Source: Rhodothermales bacterium | GTDB lineage: Bacteria > Bacteroidota > Rhodothermia > Rhodothermales > UBA10348 | Direction of reading: 5' to 3' | NCBI GenBank assembly: GCA_013003255.1 | Contig: JABDJZ010000033.1 | Span: 1 to 7,853, forward strand | Length of the DNA stretch: 7,853 nt | Shown here: positions 1 to 5,847 of the stretch, in pieces | Numbering within the stretch: position 1 is the first letter of the stretch | Layout of the letters: each line of letters begins with the position of its first letter | Notes under the pieces: model-generated | Seen by the model: only the letters and a program-made list of their open reading frames with translations | Told to the model about the DNA's origin: nothing | The model's database searches: none | Program-made: the position numbers and the translations under genes

Positions 1-284
1 AGTCCAAGGTAATCGGAAGGCCGCGCCAGACAGCCAATGCCATCCGGCAACAGTTCACTGGCCTTGTCGGACAGGAATGCGCCGGTCTCATCCAGCACTG
101 TGGGCTTGCTGTCCCAGAGACACTGGAGTTGGGCGGCCTTCTCACCCAGCGTCATGCGGCCAAGAAGGTCAGCGACGCGATCATCCACGGGGAGAGATGC
201 GTCCCGGAAGGACTGCGCCCCCGCGTCGATGGTGGTGCCCATGATGACGGCGAATATCAGAATCCTCAGTGACTGCTTTCTCAT
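1..284 (-). CDS. Glycoside hydrolase family 3 protein (beta-glucosidase/beta-xylosidase type), N-terminal 94 residues only
   Basis: The gene starts at ATG 284-282 and stays open to the left edge, so only the first 94 residues are visible. Residues 1-23 look like a Sec signal peptide: basic start MRKQ, hydrophobic stretch LRILIFAVIM, and an AGA|Q cleavage site, so the enzyme is probably exported. Residues 27-50 match the typical GH3 opening (DASLPVDDRVADLLGRMTLG, then EKAAQLQ), and PDGIGCLARPSD near residue 80 fits the GIGxxxRPS segment of the same family. GH3 enzymes remove beta-linked glucose or xylose from the non-reducing ends of oligosaccharides. The catalytic nucleophile and acid/base lie outside the window, so the substrate cannot be read here. 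The gene overlaps the upstream sugar porter by ATGA and has a good Shine-Dalgarno sequence, so the two are almost certainly one operon. The xylulokinase neighbour favours a xylosidase or mixed activity, but that is inference. Confidence 0.88.
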   Translation of the reverse strand, partial: MRKQSLRILIFAVIMGTTIDAGAQSFRDASLPVDDRVADLLGRMTLGEKAAQLQCLWDSKPTVLDETGAFLSDKASELLPDGIGCLARPSDYLG

Positions 285-1690
285 CCGGCCATTTCCTCCA
301 GTTCAAGACCTTTGGTCTCATGAACGAAACGCAGCACAAACCACACCGAGACCAGGGCGAAGAATGCGTAGATCGAATAGGCTGCCGCCAGACCGATGCC
401 TGCCAACAGGATGGGGAAGGTCATCGTAATGCCAAAGTTGCTGCCCCACTGGAACAGCCCCGAGACGGCAAGGCCCGAGCCGCGGATCTGATTGGGAAAC
501 ATCTCGCCCAACATGACCCACATGACCGGCCCCCATGAGCCATTGAAGAACACCACGTAGATGTTCGCGGCCACCAGGGCCAGAACGCCCATCGAATCAC
601 TCAGGACCAGATCACCACCTTCACCCAAGTCCCCGGTCGAGAAGGCAATCGCCACCAGCGCCAGGGAAAGTGCCATGCCAGCGGAGCCGATCCACAGGAG
701 GGGCTTCCGGCCGACCTTGTCAATGATGAGGATGGTGACCACGCACGCGCCGATGCTGAGTCCACCAGAAATCACGTTGATCAGCAGAGCGTCGCTTTCC
801 GAGAAGCCGACCGCCTGCCAGAGGACAGCTCCATAGTAGAACACCACGTTGATGCCAACCAGCTGCTGGAACGTGGCCAGGCCGATGCCCACCCAGACTA
901 TCTTGCGCACCCGACCGGTTGCCTTGTCCAGCAGGTCGGACAAACGGGGGCGATGGTGGTCCCCTGCCAACGAGGCATCGATCTCCGCGACTTTCTCGTC
1001 AGCGGATTCTGTGCCAAAGAGACGGGTCAGCACGACTCGAGCCCGCTCCTTCTTGCCGGACATCACCAGGAATCGCGGGCTTTCGGGGATGGCCAGGAGC
1101 GTCAGGAAAAACAGCACCGCCGGTGCGATTTCAATCCAGAACATCCAGCGCCAGGCCTCGAAGCCCATCCAGAATTCGGCCGTGGATGCACCGGCTGCAT
1201 CGGCCAACAGATAGTTGCTGACGAAGGCACAGAAGAGACCTGCGATAATGGCAATCTGCTGGATGGTGGCCAGGCGTCCGCGGATGTTCGCGGGCGCGAT
1301 CTCAGCGATGTAGGCCGGTGCCATGACACTCGCGGCACCGACAGCCAGACCGCCAAGAACACGGTATATCACGAACTCGAACGAGCCCCCCGAGACACCC
1401 GATCCCCAGGCGCTGATCGTGAAGAAGACCGCAGCGACGATCAGTAGTGACCTCCGTCCGAAACGGTCGGCGAGTCGTCCTGCGAAGAACGCCCCCACTG
1501 CACAGCCCAGGAGCATGGAGGCCACGTTGAATCCAGTCCCCACACTGTCCGAACTGAACGCCGTCTGCAGGCCGTCCACCGTCCCGTTAATGACGCCGCT
1601 GTCGAAGCCAAAGAGAAAGCCTCCGATGGTAGCTACGATGCTGATGAGGGTGATCAGGAGGGTGTTCTGATCAACGGCTCTCTGATTCAT
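281..1690 (-). CDS. MFS sugar porter, XylE/GLUT-like proton symporter (469 aa)
   Basis: This is a full-length inner-membrane sugar transporter of the Major Facilitator Superfamily sugar-porter family, which usually runs to 450-500 residues and twelve transmembrane helices. Family signatures are in order: GGFLFGFDSG (23-32, TM1), GRLADRFGRR (71-80), PAYIAEIAPANIRGR (125-139), PESPRF (202-207), QQLVGINVVFYY (275-286, TM7), DKVGRKP (324-330) and a closing HETKG (457-461) in place of PETKG. From my memory of E. coli XylE numbering, most sugar and proton-coupling residues are kept: D30 (D27), R110 (R133), E130 (E153), Q145 (Q168), Q275/Q276, N281, Y285, W391, E396 and Q414-W415. XylE Q175 and L297 are replaced by L152 and F284, as in GLUT-type glucose carriers. 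I chose ATG 1690 because it places D30 close to the XylE position. A longer open frame reaches 2083, but it runs antisense through xylB. No Shine-Dalgarno precedes the ATG. D-xylose, D-glucose or both are plausible substrates. Confidence 0.93.
   Translation of the reverse strand: MNQRAVDQNTLLITLISIVATIGGFLFGFDSGVINGTVDGLQTAFSSDSVGTGFNVASMLLGCAVGAFFAGRLADRFGRRSLLIVAAVFFTISAWGSGVSGGSFEFVIYRVLGGLAVGAASVMAPAYIAEIAPANIRGRLATIQQIAIIAGLFCAFVSNYLLADAAGASTAEFWMGFEAWRWMFWIEIAPAVLFFLTLLAIPESPRFLVMSGKKERARVVLTRLFGTESADEKVAEIDASLAGDHHRPRLSDLLDKATGRVRKIVWVGIGLATFQQLVGINVVFYYGAVLWQAVGFSESDALLINVISGGLSIGACVVTILIIDKVGRKPLLWIGSAGMALSLALVAIAFSTGDLGEGGDLVLSDSMGVLALVAANIYVVFFNGSWGPVMWVMLGEMFPNQIRGSGLAVSGLFQWGSNFGITMTFPILLAGIGLAAAYSIYAFFALVSVWFVLRFVHETKGLELEEMAG
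292..299 (-). promoter_or_regulatory. Shine-Dalgarno site for the GH3 gene
   Basis: The minus strand reads GGAGGAAA at 299-292, 7 nt before the ATG at 284. It lies inside the last codons of the sugar porter gene. Together with the ATGA stop/start overlap it supports translational coupling and fixes the GH3 start. The two divergent leader genes of this locus lack such a site. Confidence 0.7.
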
Positions 1691-1703
1691 GGGAATGTGC
1701 GCT

Positions 1704-1733
1704 ATGACAGGGTTGTCGGGGTCGAAATATAGT
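1704..1733 (+). promoter_or_regulatory. Candidate sigma70-like promoter of xylB
   Basis: ATGACA at 1704-1709 matches TTGACA at 5 of 6 bases. After an 18-bp spacer, TATAGT at 1728-1733 matches TATAAT at 5 of 6. Transcription would begin near 1740, giving a leader of about 50 nt before the xylB ATG at 1791. On the opposite strand the same AT-rich patch reads TATATTTC (1731-1724), close to the Bacteroidota -7 element TAnnTTTG. A TTTG lies upstream of it at 1751-1748, but the 16-bp gap is shorter than usual, so the transporter promoter is less certain. This is consensus matching only, and housekeeping promoters in Rhodothermota may differ. Confidence 0.35.
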
Positions 1734-1744
1734 CTGGAAAGACA

Positions 1745-1756
1745 CACCAAATGGTG
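1745..1756. promoter_or_regulatory. Small palindrome, possible operator between transporter and xylB
   Basis: CACCA-AA-TGGTG is a 12-bp near-perfect palindrome with 5-bp arms. It sits just downstream of the predicted xylB transcription start and upstream of the possible transporter promoter, where one bound regulator could control both divergent units. A 5-bp-arm palindrome can occur by chance in 100 bp, no regulator gene is visible, and it does not have the CG centre typical of LacI/GalR operators. Confidence 0.25.
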
Positions 1757-1790
1757 CCCGGACGTACTTTGTGGCAAGCCCTTTTTGCGT

Positions 1791-3272
1791 ATGACCTGCA
1801 CCCTCGGACTGGACATTTCCACCACCGCCTCCAAGGCGCTGCTTCTCGGGGAGGACGGAACGCTCCTGGGCGTGTCTTCAGCCCCGCACAGCCTGTCCAC
1901 ACCGCGTCCGCTGTGGAGCGAGCAGGACCCGCTCGAATGGTGGACCGCCACACGAAAGGCGGTTGCCGGGGTACTGACTAAAACGGGGGTGTCTCCCGAA
2001 CAGATCTCGGGAATCGGACTGTCCGGCCAAATGCACGGCCTGGTGCTCCTGGACGAGGCCGGCGATGTGCTCCGTCCGGCCATGCTCTGGAACGATCAGC
2101 GTTCCGGCGCGGAGTGCGATGAGATTCGCGAGATGTTTGGGCTTGAGGACCTGGTACGGATTACCGGCAACGACGCGTTTCCGGGTTTCACTGCGCCCAA
2201 GCTGCTCTGGGTCCGAAATCACGAGCCCGAGGTCTACGCCCGCGTCCGGCATGTTCTCCTGCCCAAGGACTACATCCGTTGGCGCTTGACGGGTGAACAC
2301 GCCACCGACAGGGCGGGCGCGGGTGGCACCCTCCTGCTGGACCTCGCCACGCGTGACTGGTCCTCCCGGATACTCGACGGCCTTGGCATCCCGCGAGAGT
2401 GGCTGCCCGCTACGCACGAAGGCACAGACGTTACGGGGCGTCTGACAGACAGTGCGGCAACGGCCACGGGACTTGCCTCCGGGACCCCGGTGGTGGGCGG
2501 CGGTGGTGATCAGGCAGCGCAGGCCGTGGGCGTCGGTGCGACGGAGCCGGACACGTTCGCGTTGACCGTGGGGACCTCCGGCGTGGTCTTCGCGCCATCC
2601 GACCGTCCGAGGGTGGATACACGCGGGCGCGCGCACGCGTTTCCGCACGCCGTCCCCGGACGATGGCACCTCATGGGCGTGATGCTTTCGGCGGCCGGAA
2701 GCCTGCAGTGGTTCCGCGACACACTGGCCCCCGGTGTTCCCTTTGACGATCTGGTGGCTGAGGCTGCCGACTGCCCGGCCGGAGCCGACGGGGTGACTTT
2801 CCTCCCCTACCTCACCGGTGAGCGCACACCCCACGCTGACCCGCTGGCCACGGCATCTTTCAGTGGCCTGACGCGGGGACATTCACGGGGACACCTTACT
2901 CGCGCGGTGTTGGAGGGTGTGGCCTTTGGCCTCCTGGACAACCTGGACCTTCTAGCTCAGGCAGGCCTGCCGCGCCCGGTTTCCCTGAGGGCCAGTGGTG
3001 GTGCCATGCAAAGCCCGCTCTGGCGGCAGGTTCTGGCCGATGTCCTGGCCACCGATCTGGTGACCGTGGATACCACCGAGGGGGCGGCCCTGGGCGCGGC
3101 GATGCTAGCTGGCGTTGGGACGGGTATCTGGGCGAACGCGGGCGAAGCGAGTCAAGCCTGCGTGAGGACAGGCGAGGTGATTCAGCCCAGCCCGGAGACC
3201 GTCGAGGTCTACCGCGGCATCCATCAGCGCTTCCGCGCGCTATACCCCGCCTTGCAGGCCGTTCGGAACTGA
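1791..3272 (+). CDS. xylB: Xylulokinase (FGGY carbohydrate kinase family, 493 aa)
   Basis: Xylulokinase transfers phosphate from ATP to D-xylulose, giving D-xylulose 5-phosphate for the pentose phosphate pathway; it is cytoplasmic. The length is close to the roughly 480-500 residues of XylB. Recognisable segments in order are: N-terminal phosphate-binding LGLDISTTASKALLL (5-19) with D8; PLWSEQDPLEWW (40-51); the sugar-site loop SGQMHG (78-83); LWNDQR (99-104); GFTAPKLLWV (132-141); LLPKDYIR (156-163); GGGGDQAAQAVGVG (236-249), whose D240 should be the catalytic base; TVGTSGVVFA (259-268); LTGERTPH (341-348); and the C-terminal nucleotide-site ASGGAMQSPLWRQVLADV (401-418). I chose ATG 1791 because the FGGY fold begins at once after it. 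An upstream in-frame ATG at 1689 would add 34 residues unlike the family and would overlap the divergent transporter start. The first motif reads DIST, not the common DxGT. No Shine-Dalgarno is visible. It is transcribed divergently from the porter-GH3 operon. Confidence 0.96.
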   Translation: MTCTLGLDISTTASKALLLGEDGTLLGVSSAPHSLSTPRPLWSEQDPLEWWTATRKAVAGVLTKTGVSPEQISGIGLSGQMHGLVLLDEAGDVLRPAMLWNDQRSGAECDEIREMFGLEDLVRITGNDAFPGFTAPKLLWVRNHEPEVYARVRHVLLPKDYIRWRLTGEHATDRAGAGGTLLLDLATRDWSSRILDGLGIPREWLPATHEGTDVTGRLTDSAATATGLASGTPVVGGGGDQAAQAVGVGATEPDTFALTVGTSGVVFAPSDRPRVDTRGRAHAFPHAVPGRWHLMGVMLSAAGSLQWFRDTLAPGVPFDDLVAEAADCPAGADGVTFLPYLTGERTPHADPLATASFSGLTRGHSRGHLTRAVLEGVAFGLLDNLDLLAQAGLPRPVSLRASGGAMQSPLWRQVLADVLATDLVTVDTTEGAALGAAMLAGVGTGIWANAGEASQACVRTGEVIQPSPETVEVYRGIHQRFRALYPALQAVRN

Positions 3273-3285
3273 GCAGGCTCTCAGT
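3268..3285 (+). terminator. Weak hairpin at the xylB stop codon
   Basis: ACTGAG (3268-3273) pairs perfectly with CTCAGT (3280-3285) across a 6-nt loop. The stem spans the xylB TGA at 3270-3272. Only a short pyrimidine-rich stretch, ctcgtcttt, follows, not a real U-run. It may help end xylB transcription, but a 6-bp stem is weak evidence. Confidence 0.28.
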
Positions 3286-3302
3286 CTCGTCTTTGAATCA
3301 AA

Positions 3303-3321
3303 TGGCGATCCGGCTCCGCCA
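3303..3321 (-). terminator. Candidate terminator of the right-hand minus-strand operon
   Basis: On the minus strand TGGCG (3321-3317) pairs with CGCCA (3307-3303) across a 9-nt loop, 5 nt after the PPIase lipoprotein stop codon (3329-3327). TTTGATTC follows it, a modest U-rich tail. The position is right for the end of the operon, and it lies back-to-back with the hairpin at the xylB end. The stem is short, so confidence is low. Confidence 0.35.
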
Positions 3322-3326
3322 GGCCA

Positions 3327-4793
3327 TCAGCGGCCCAGGTCCGGCACGGCGTTCAGCCCTTCCTGCAGTTGCTGATACCGGAGGGTGTCCACCTCGATGG
3401 TGGTCGAGGCTCTCAGTGAATCAATCAACCGGTACTCGGCAACAATGGGCGCGAGCGCGCGGCGCATCCCCACCGTGTCCGCATCGGCCATCCGAACGGC
3501 ACGGGCGAACCATCCGGCTCGTTCGGCAGCCACCGCCAACATGGAATCCGAGACGGTGCCCGGATTCTCACGCAGCTTGTTGCGCATCATCCCGGCCAGG
3601 CGAAGCGTGCTGGCTTCCCAAACCAGGCCCTCGGCAATCTCGTCTTCAAGTCCCTTGCGTTCTGCCTCCTGGGCGAACACCTCGTTCCGGAGCGCCCGTC
3701 CCACCGAGTTGACGGTCCTGCGCCTGGTCACCTCAAACGGCAGGTCCTCCATCCAGAGCAGGTAGTCTCCAGCCGTGAACTCGCGCTGACGTCCGCCGAG
3801 GCGGTAGGTGGCTAGAACAGTCTCTGCGCTGATCATCGCCTTGAGACTGTCCAGTACAGCAGCCCGGGCGACTTCTTCGGCACCCTGGATCTCAATCTCG
3901 GGAGCCACCTCGATGGTCAGGTCATCAATGAGTCCCGCCAGCCCGGCAATCGCAGGTCCATTCGCCTCAACGTCGAGGCCGGCCATGAAGTCGCGGACGA
4001 ATGCGTCCCCCTCCAGCTTGCGTCGCCGGAGTCGGAACTGGGACTCGATTCCCCCACGGCGGACCTGATACTCGTCCTCGGTCAGCAAGGGATTGACCAG
4101 GATGCGCTCCGACCGGATGATGTGCCACCCGAAACGGGACTGAACCGGCCGGGAGAAGGCGCCCTCTTCCAGATTGAATGCGGCCTCCGCAAAGGCGTCA
4201 TCCATCTCGAAGTACTTGACGGGGCCCAGATAACCTGCTGAGGAGTCGCCCGGCACGCCATACCACTCCTGGGCCTCCTGCAGGAAGTCCTTCCCCGCCC
4301 GAAGCCGATTGTAGCTGGCGAGCGCATCCTCCTCAGACTGGAAGAACAGATGCCGCACGACTACCTGCGCCTTCCACCTGGCGAAGGCCAGGCGCACCTC
4401 CGCGTCGGTAGGCGGAGGCAGTTCAAGCAGCAGTTCTTCGTGGAAGAACACGGTCCCAAGCGCCTTCTTGCGCTCGCGGTCGCGGAACACCTGGAACGCG
4501 GAATCCGCGGTCAGGCCCGCACGCTCGGCCTCCTCGGCCAGCAGAACCGCATCAATGAGGTTCTCCAAGTGGGCGCGCCGATTGGACTCCGTGTCATTCT
4601 GTCCCGTCCGAATCAGAAAGTCCACGTACGTCCGCTCAAACCAGGAGTCGCTGATCTCCTGGGAGCCCACCACGGCCAGCGTCTCCACGTCCACCAGCGG
4701 CGTAGGTCCCCGGTTGCAGCCCGAAAGCAGCAGAAGGACCAGCCCGAGGGGAATCAGAACTCCGGCAAATTGCCGGGGGTAGAGACTGCTCAA
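3327..4793 (-). CDS. Lipoprotein with a parvulin-type (PpiC/SurA-like) peptidyl-prolyl isomerase domain (488 aa)
   Basis: Residues 1-26 form a lipoprotein signal peptide: PRQ, a leucine-rich core, then the lipobox LSGC with C26 as the predicted lipidated residue, so the protein should be anchored in an envelope membrane facing the periplasm. Residues 33-142 look like the helical N-terminal part of SurA/PrsA-type chaperones. Residues 143-231 are the rotamase domain: VVVRHLFF at its start, GYLGPV (187-192), FAEAAFNLEEGAFSRPV (201-217) and SRFGWHIIRSER (219-230). Residues 235-488 are charged and helix-rich; I do not recognise a second domain there. Family members catalyse cis-trans prolyl isomerisation and chaperone envelope or exported proteins. 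The start is TTG 4793: the stop codon of the upstream gene lies in the same frame 9 nt before it, no in-frame ATG occurs until residue 197, and this start gives a complete lipoprotein signal. No clear Shine-Dalgarno is seen, so translation probably depends on coupling to the PorV-like gene. A role in folding that barrel or the T9SS cargo is inferred from the operon. Confidence 0.87.
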   Translation of the reverse strand: MSSLYPRQFAGVLIPLGLVLLLLSGCNRGPTPLVDVETLAVVGSQEISDSWFERTYVDFLIRTGQNDTESNRRAHLENLIDAVLLAEEAERAGLTADSAFQVFRDRERKKALGTVFFHEELLLELPPPTDAEVRLAFARWKAQVVVRHLFFQSEEDALASYNRLRAGKDFLQEAQEWYGVPGDSSAGYLGPVKYFEMDDAFAEAAFNLEEGAFSRPVQSRFGWHIIRSERILVNPLLTEDEYQVRRGGIESQFRLRRRKLEGDAFVRDFMAGLDVEANGPAIAGLAGLIDDLTIEVAPEIEIQGAEEVARAAVLDSLKAMISAETVLATYRLGGRQREFTAGDYLLWMEDLPFEVTRRRTVNSVGRALRNEVFAQEAERKGLEDEIAEGLVWEASTLRLAGMMRNKLRENPGTVSDSMLAVAAERAGWFARAVRMADADTVGMRRALAPIVAEYRLIDSLRASTTIEVDTLRYQQLQEGLNAVPDLGR

Positions 4794-4802
4794 GTTCGAG
4801 CT

Positions 4803-5834
4803 CTAGAAGTGGACCCGGAAATCAAACATCTGAACGTTCTCCAGCAGGTCAAACGGAATGTATCCGTAGTCGAAGCCGAAGCGCACGCCGGATACCTCCA
4901 CGTCAAGGCCGACACCGTAACTCAGGTGTGAGTCCACGTTGTCTTCCAGAAACGCGTCCTTGTAGCCAATGCGTGCGTCAAACGAGTAGGTGTTCGTAGC
5001 GTAGCGGAATTGACCCCCAAAGTCCGAGTTGAGGTTGTTGTCGTTGGTCTGGTTGGCATCAGCCAGCGCCAGAACTTCGATGTTGCCGGTCTTCACAACG
5101 GGAATCGCCACGCCAAACTTGAACGCAATCGGCAGGTCCCAGCGGTCCATCCGGATGCGAACGGGAATGCTCTCGGACGTGCCCTCATTGTTCGGAGCGA
5201 TGTCGATGTTCGACTCCGAGTTGATGCCGTCCATCTGCATCTTCCCACCGAAGTTCATGATGGAAGCCGCGATCCTCATGCCATTGAGGTAGTCCGTGGC
5301 CAGCACGAAACCGAAGTCAAAGGCGAAGGTGCTCGCCGACATGTCCCGGATGCGCTGCGTCACATACTTGGCGGTACCGCCGAAGTGGAACTGCGGCGTA
5401 AGCGGCGTGGCGTAGGTGAGCCCAATGCTCATGTCGCCGGCATCGAAGGTCTCGCCGGTTCCCTCGGGGGCCGTCACCGTGCGGACATCCATGCGACCGT
5501 AGTCGACGGAGGCGATCGAGAGACCCAGGACTCCGGATCCACCGGCAGGCACTACGACGGCCGCGGCATTGTAGTCAATGTCCGCCAGCCAGTTGTGGTG
5601 GGTGAAGAAGGCACCGCCACGGTAGCGTCCCTGGTAGGCTATGGAGGCGCCACCCGGGTTCCAGAACAGGGCGTCCGGACCCGTTGCGATGGAGGTGTAT
5701 GCGTGACCCAGTGATGAGCCGCGTGCACCTGTTCCAAGCGTAAGGAAGGTAGCCGCCGTCGTACCAGCACGAGACTGGGCGTGTGCCACGGGGACACTGA
5801 GAACGGCGAGGAGAAGGATAGAGAATCGTTTCAT
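4803..5834 (-). CDS. PorV/PorQ-family outer-membrane beta-barrel protein (T9SS-associated family, 343 aa)
   Basis: Residues 1-19 are a Sec signal peptide ending AHA|QS. The mature start carries the family signature: AATFLTLGTGARGSSLGHAY (27-46) followed by a stretch ending ALFWNPGGAS (55-64), as in PorV, PorQ and UPF0164-type proteins. The rest alternates hydrophobic and polar residues in short glycine- and aromatic-rich strands (for example SYGVGLDVEVSGVRFGFDYG near the end), and the chain finishes FDFRVHF with a terminal Phe, the usual signal for BAM-mediated assembly. PorV in Bacteroidota receives T9SS cargo at the outer face and passes it to the attachment machinery; PorQ and other paralogues have related or unknown roles. 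Sequence alone does not decide which paralogue this is. It starts 12 nt after the T9SS cargo-like gene with a strong Shine-Dalgarno, and the PPIase lipoprotein follows 9 nt after its stop. A cargo-specific partner for the upstream protein is a reasonable inference. Confidence 0.9.
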   Translation of the reverse strand: MKRFSILLLAVLSVPVAHAQSRAGTTAATFLTLGTGARGSSLGHAYTSIATGPDALFWNPGGASIAYQGRYRGGAFFTHHNWLADIDYNAAAVVVPAGGSGVLGLSIASVDYGRMDVRTVTAPEGTGETFDAGDMSIGLTYATPLTPQFHFGGTAKYVTQRIRDMSASTFAFDFGFVLATDYLNGMRIAASIMNFGGKMQMDGINSESNIDIAPNNEGTSESIPVRIRMDRWDLPIAFKFGVAIPVVKTGNIEVLALADANQTNDNNLNSDFGGQFRYATNTYSFDARIGYKDAFLEDNVDSHLSYGVGLDVEVSGVRFGFDYGYIPFDLLENVQMFDFRVHF

Positions 5835-5840
5835 GACTGG

Positions 5841-5847
5841 TTCCCCC
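5841..5847 (-). promoter_or_regulatory. Shine-Dalgarno site of the PorV-like gene
   Basis: The minus strand reads GGGGGAA at 5847-5841, 6 nt before ATG 5834. Its first base is the last base of the upstream TAG stop (5849-5847), so a ribosome ending the cargo gene is already placed to start this one. This supports both the start choice and a common mRNA. Confidence 0.55.

Noticed and set aside
37..538. Plus-strand frames at 37-429 and 269-538
   Set aside because: They are shadows of the GH3 start and the sugar porter C-terminus, which are both strongly supported on the minus strand.
1689..1790. Earlier in-frame ATG for xylB at 1689
   Set aside because: It adds 34 residues unlike FGGY kinases, overlaps the transporter start codon and would consume the promoter region. 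ATG 1791 is followed directly by the FGGY opening motif.
1691..2083. Minus-strand N-terminal extension of the sugar porter, giving 600 residues
   Set aside because: The extra 131 residues lie antisense to xylB, have no sugar-porter features and would push TM1 far from the N terminus. The ATG at 1690 fits the family.
1878..2882. 334-residue open frame on the minus strand inside xylB
   Set aside because: It is antisense to a clearly conserved kinase and has arginine-, glycine- and proline-rich composition typical of a GC-rich shadow frame, with no recognisable domain.
4350..4931. 193-residue plus-strand frame crossing the PPIase/PorV-like junction
   Set aside because: It crosses two real minus-strand genes and shows no domain or start signal.
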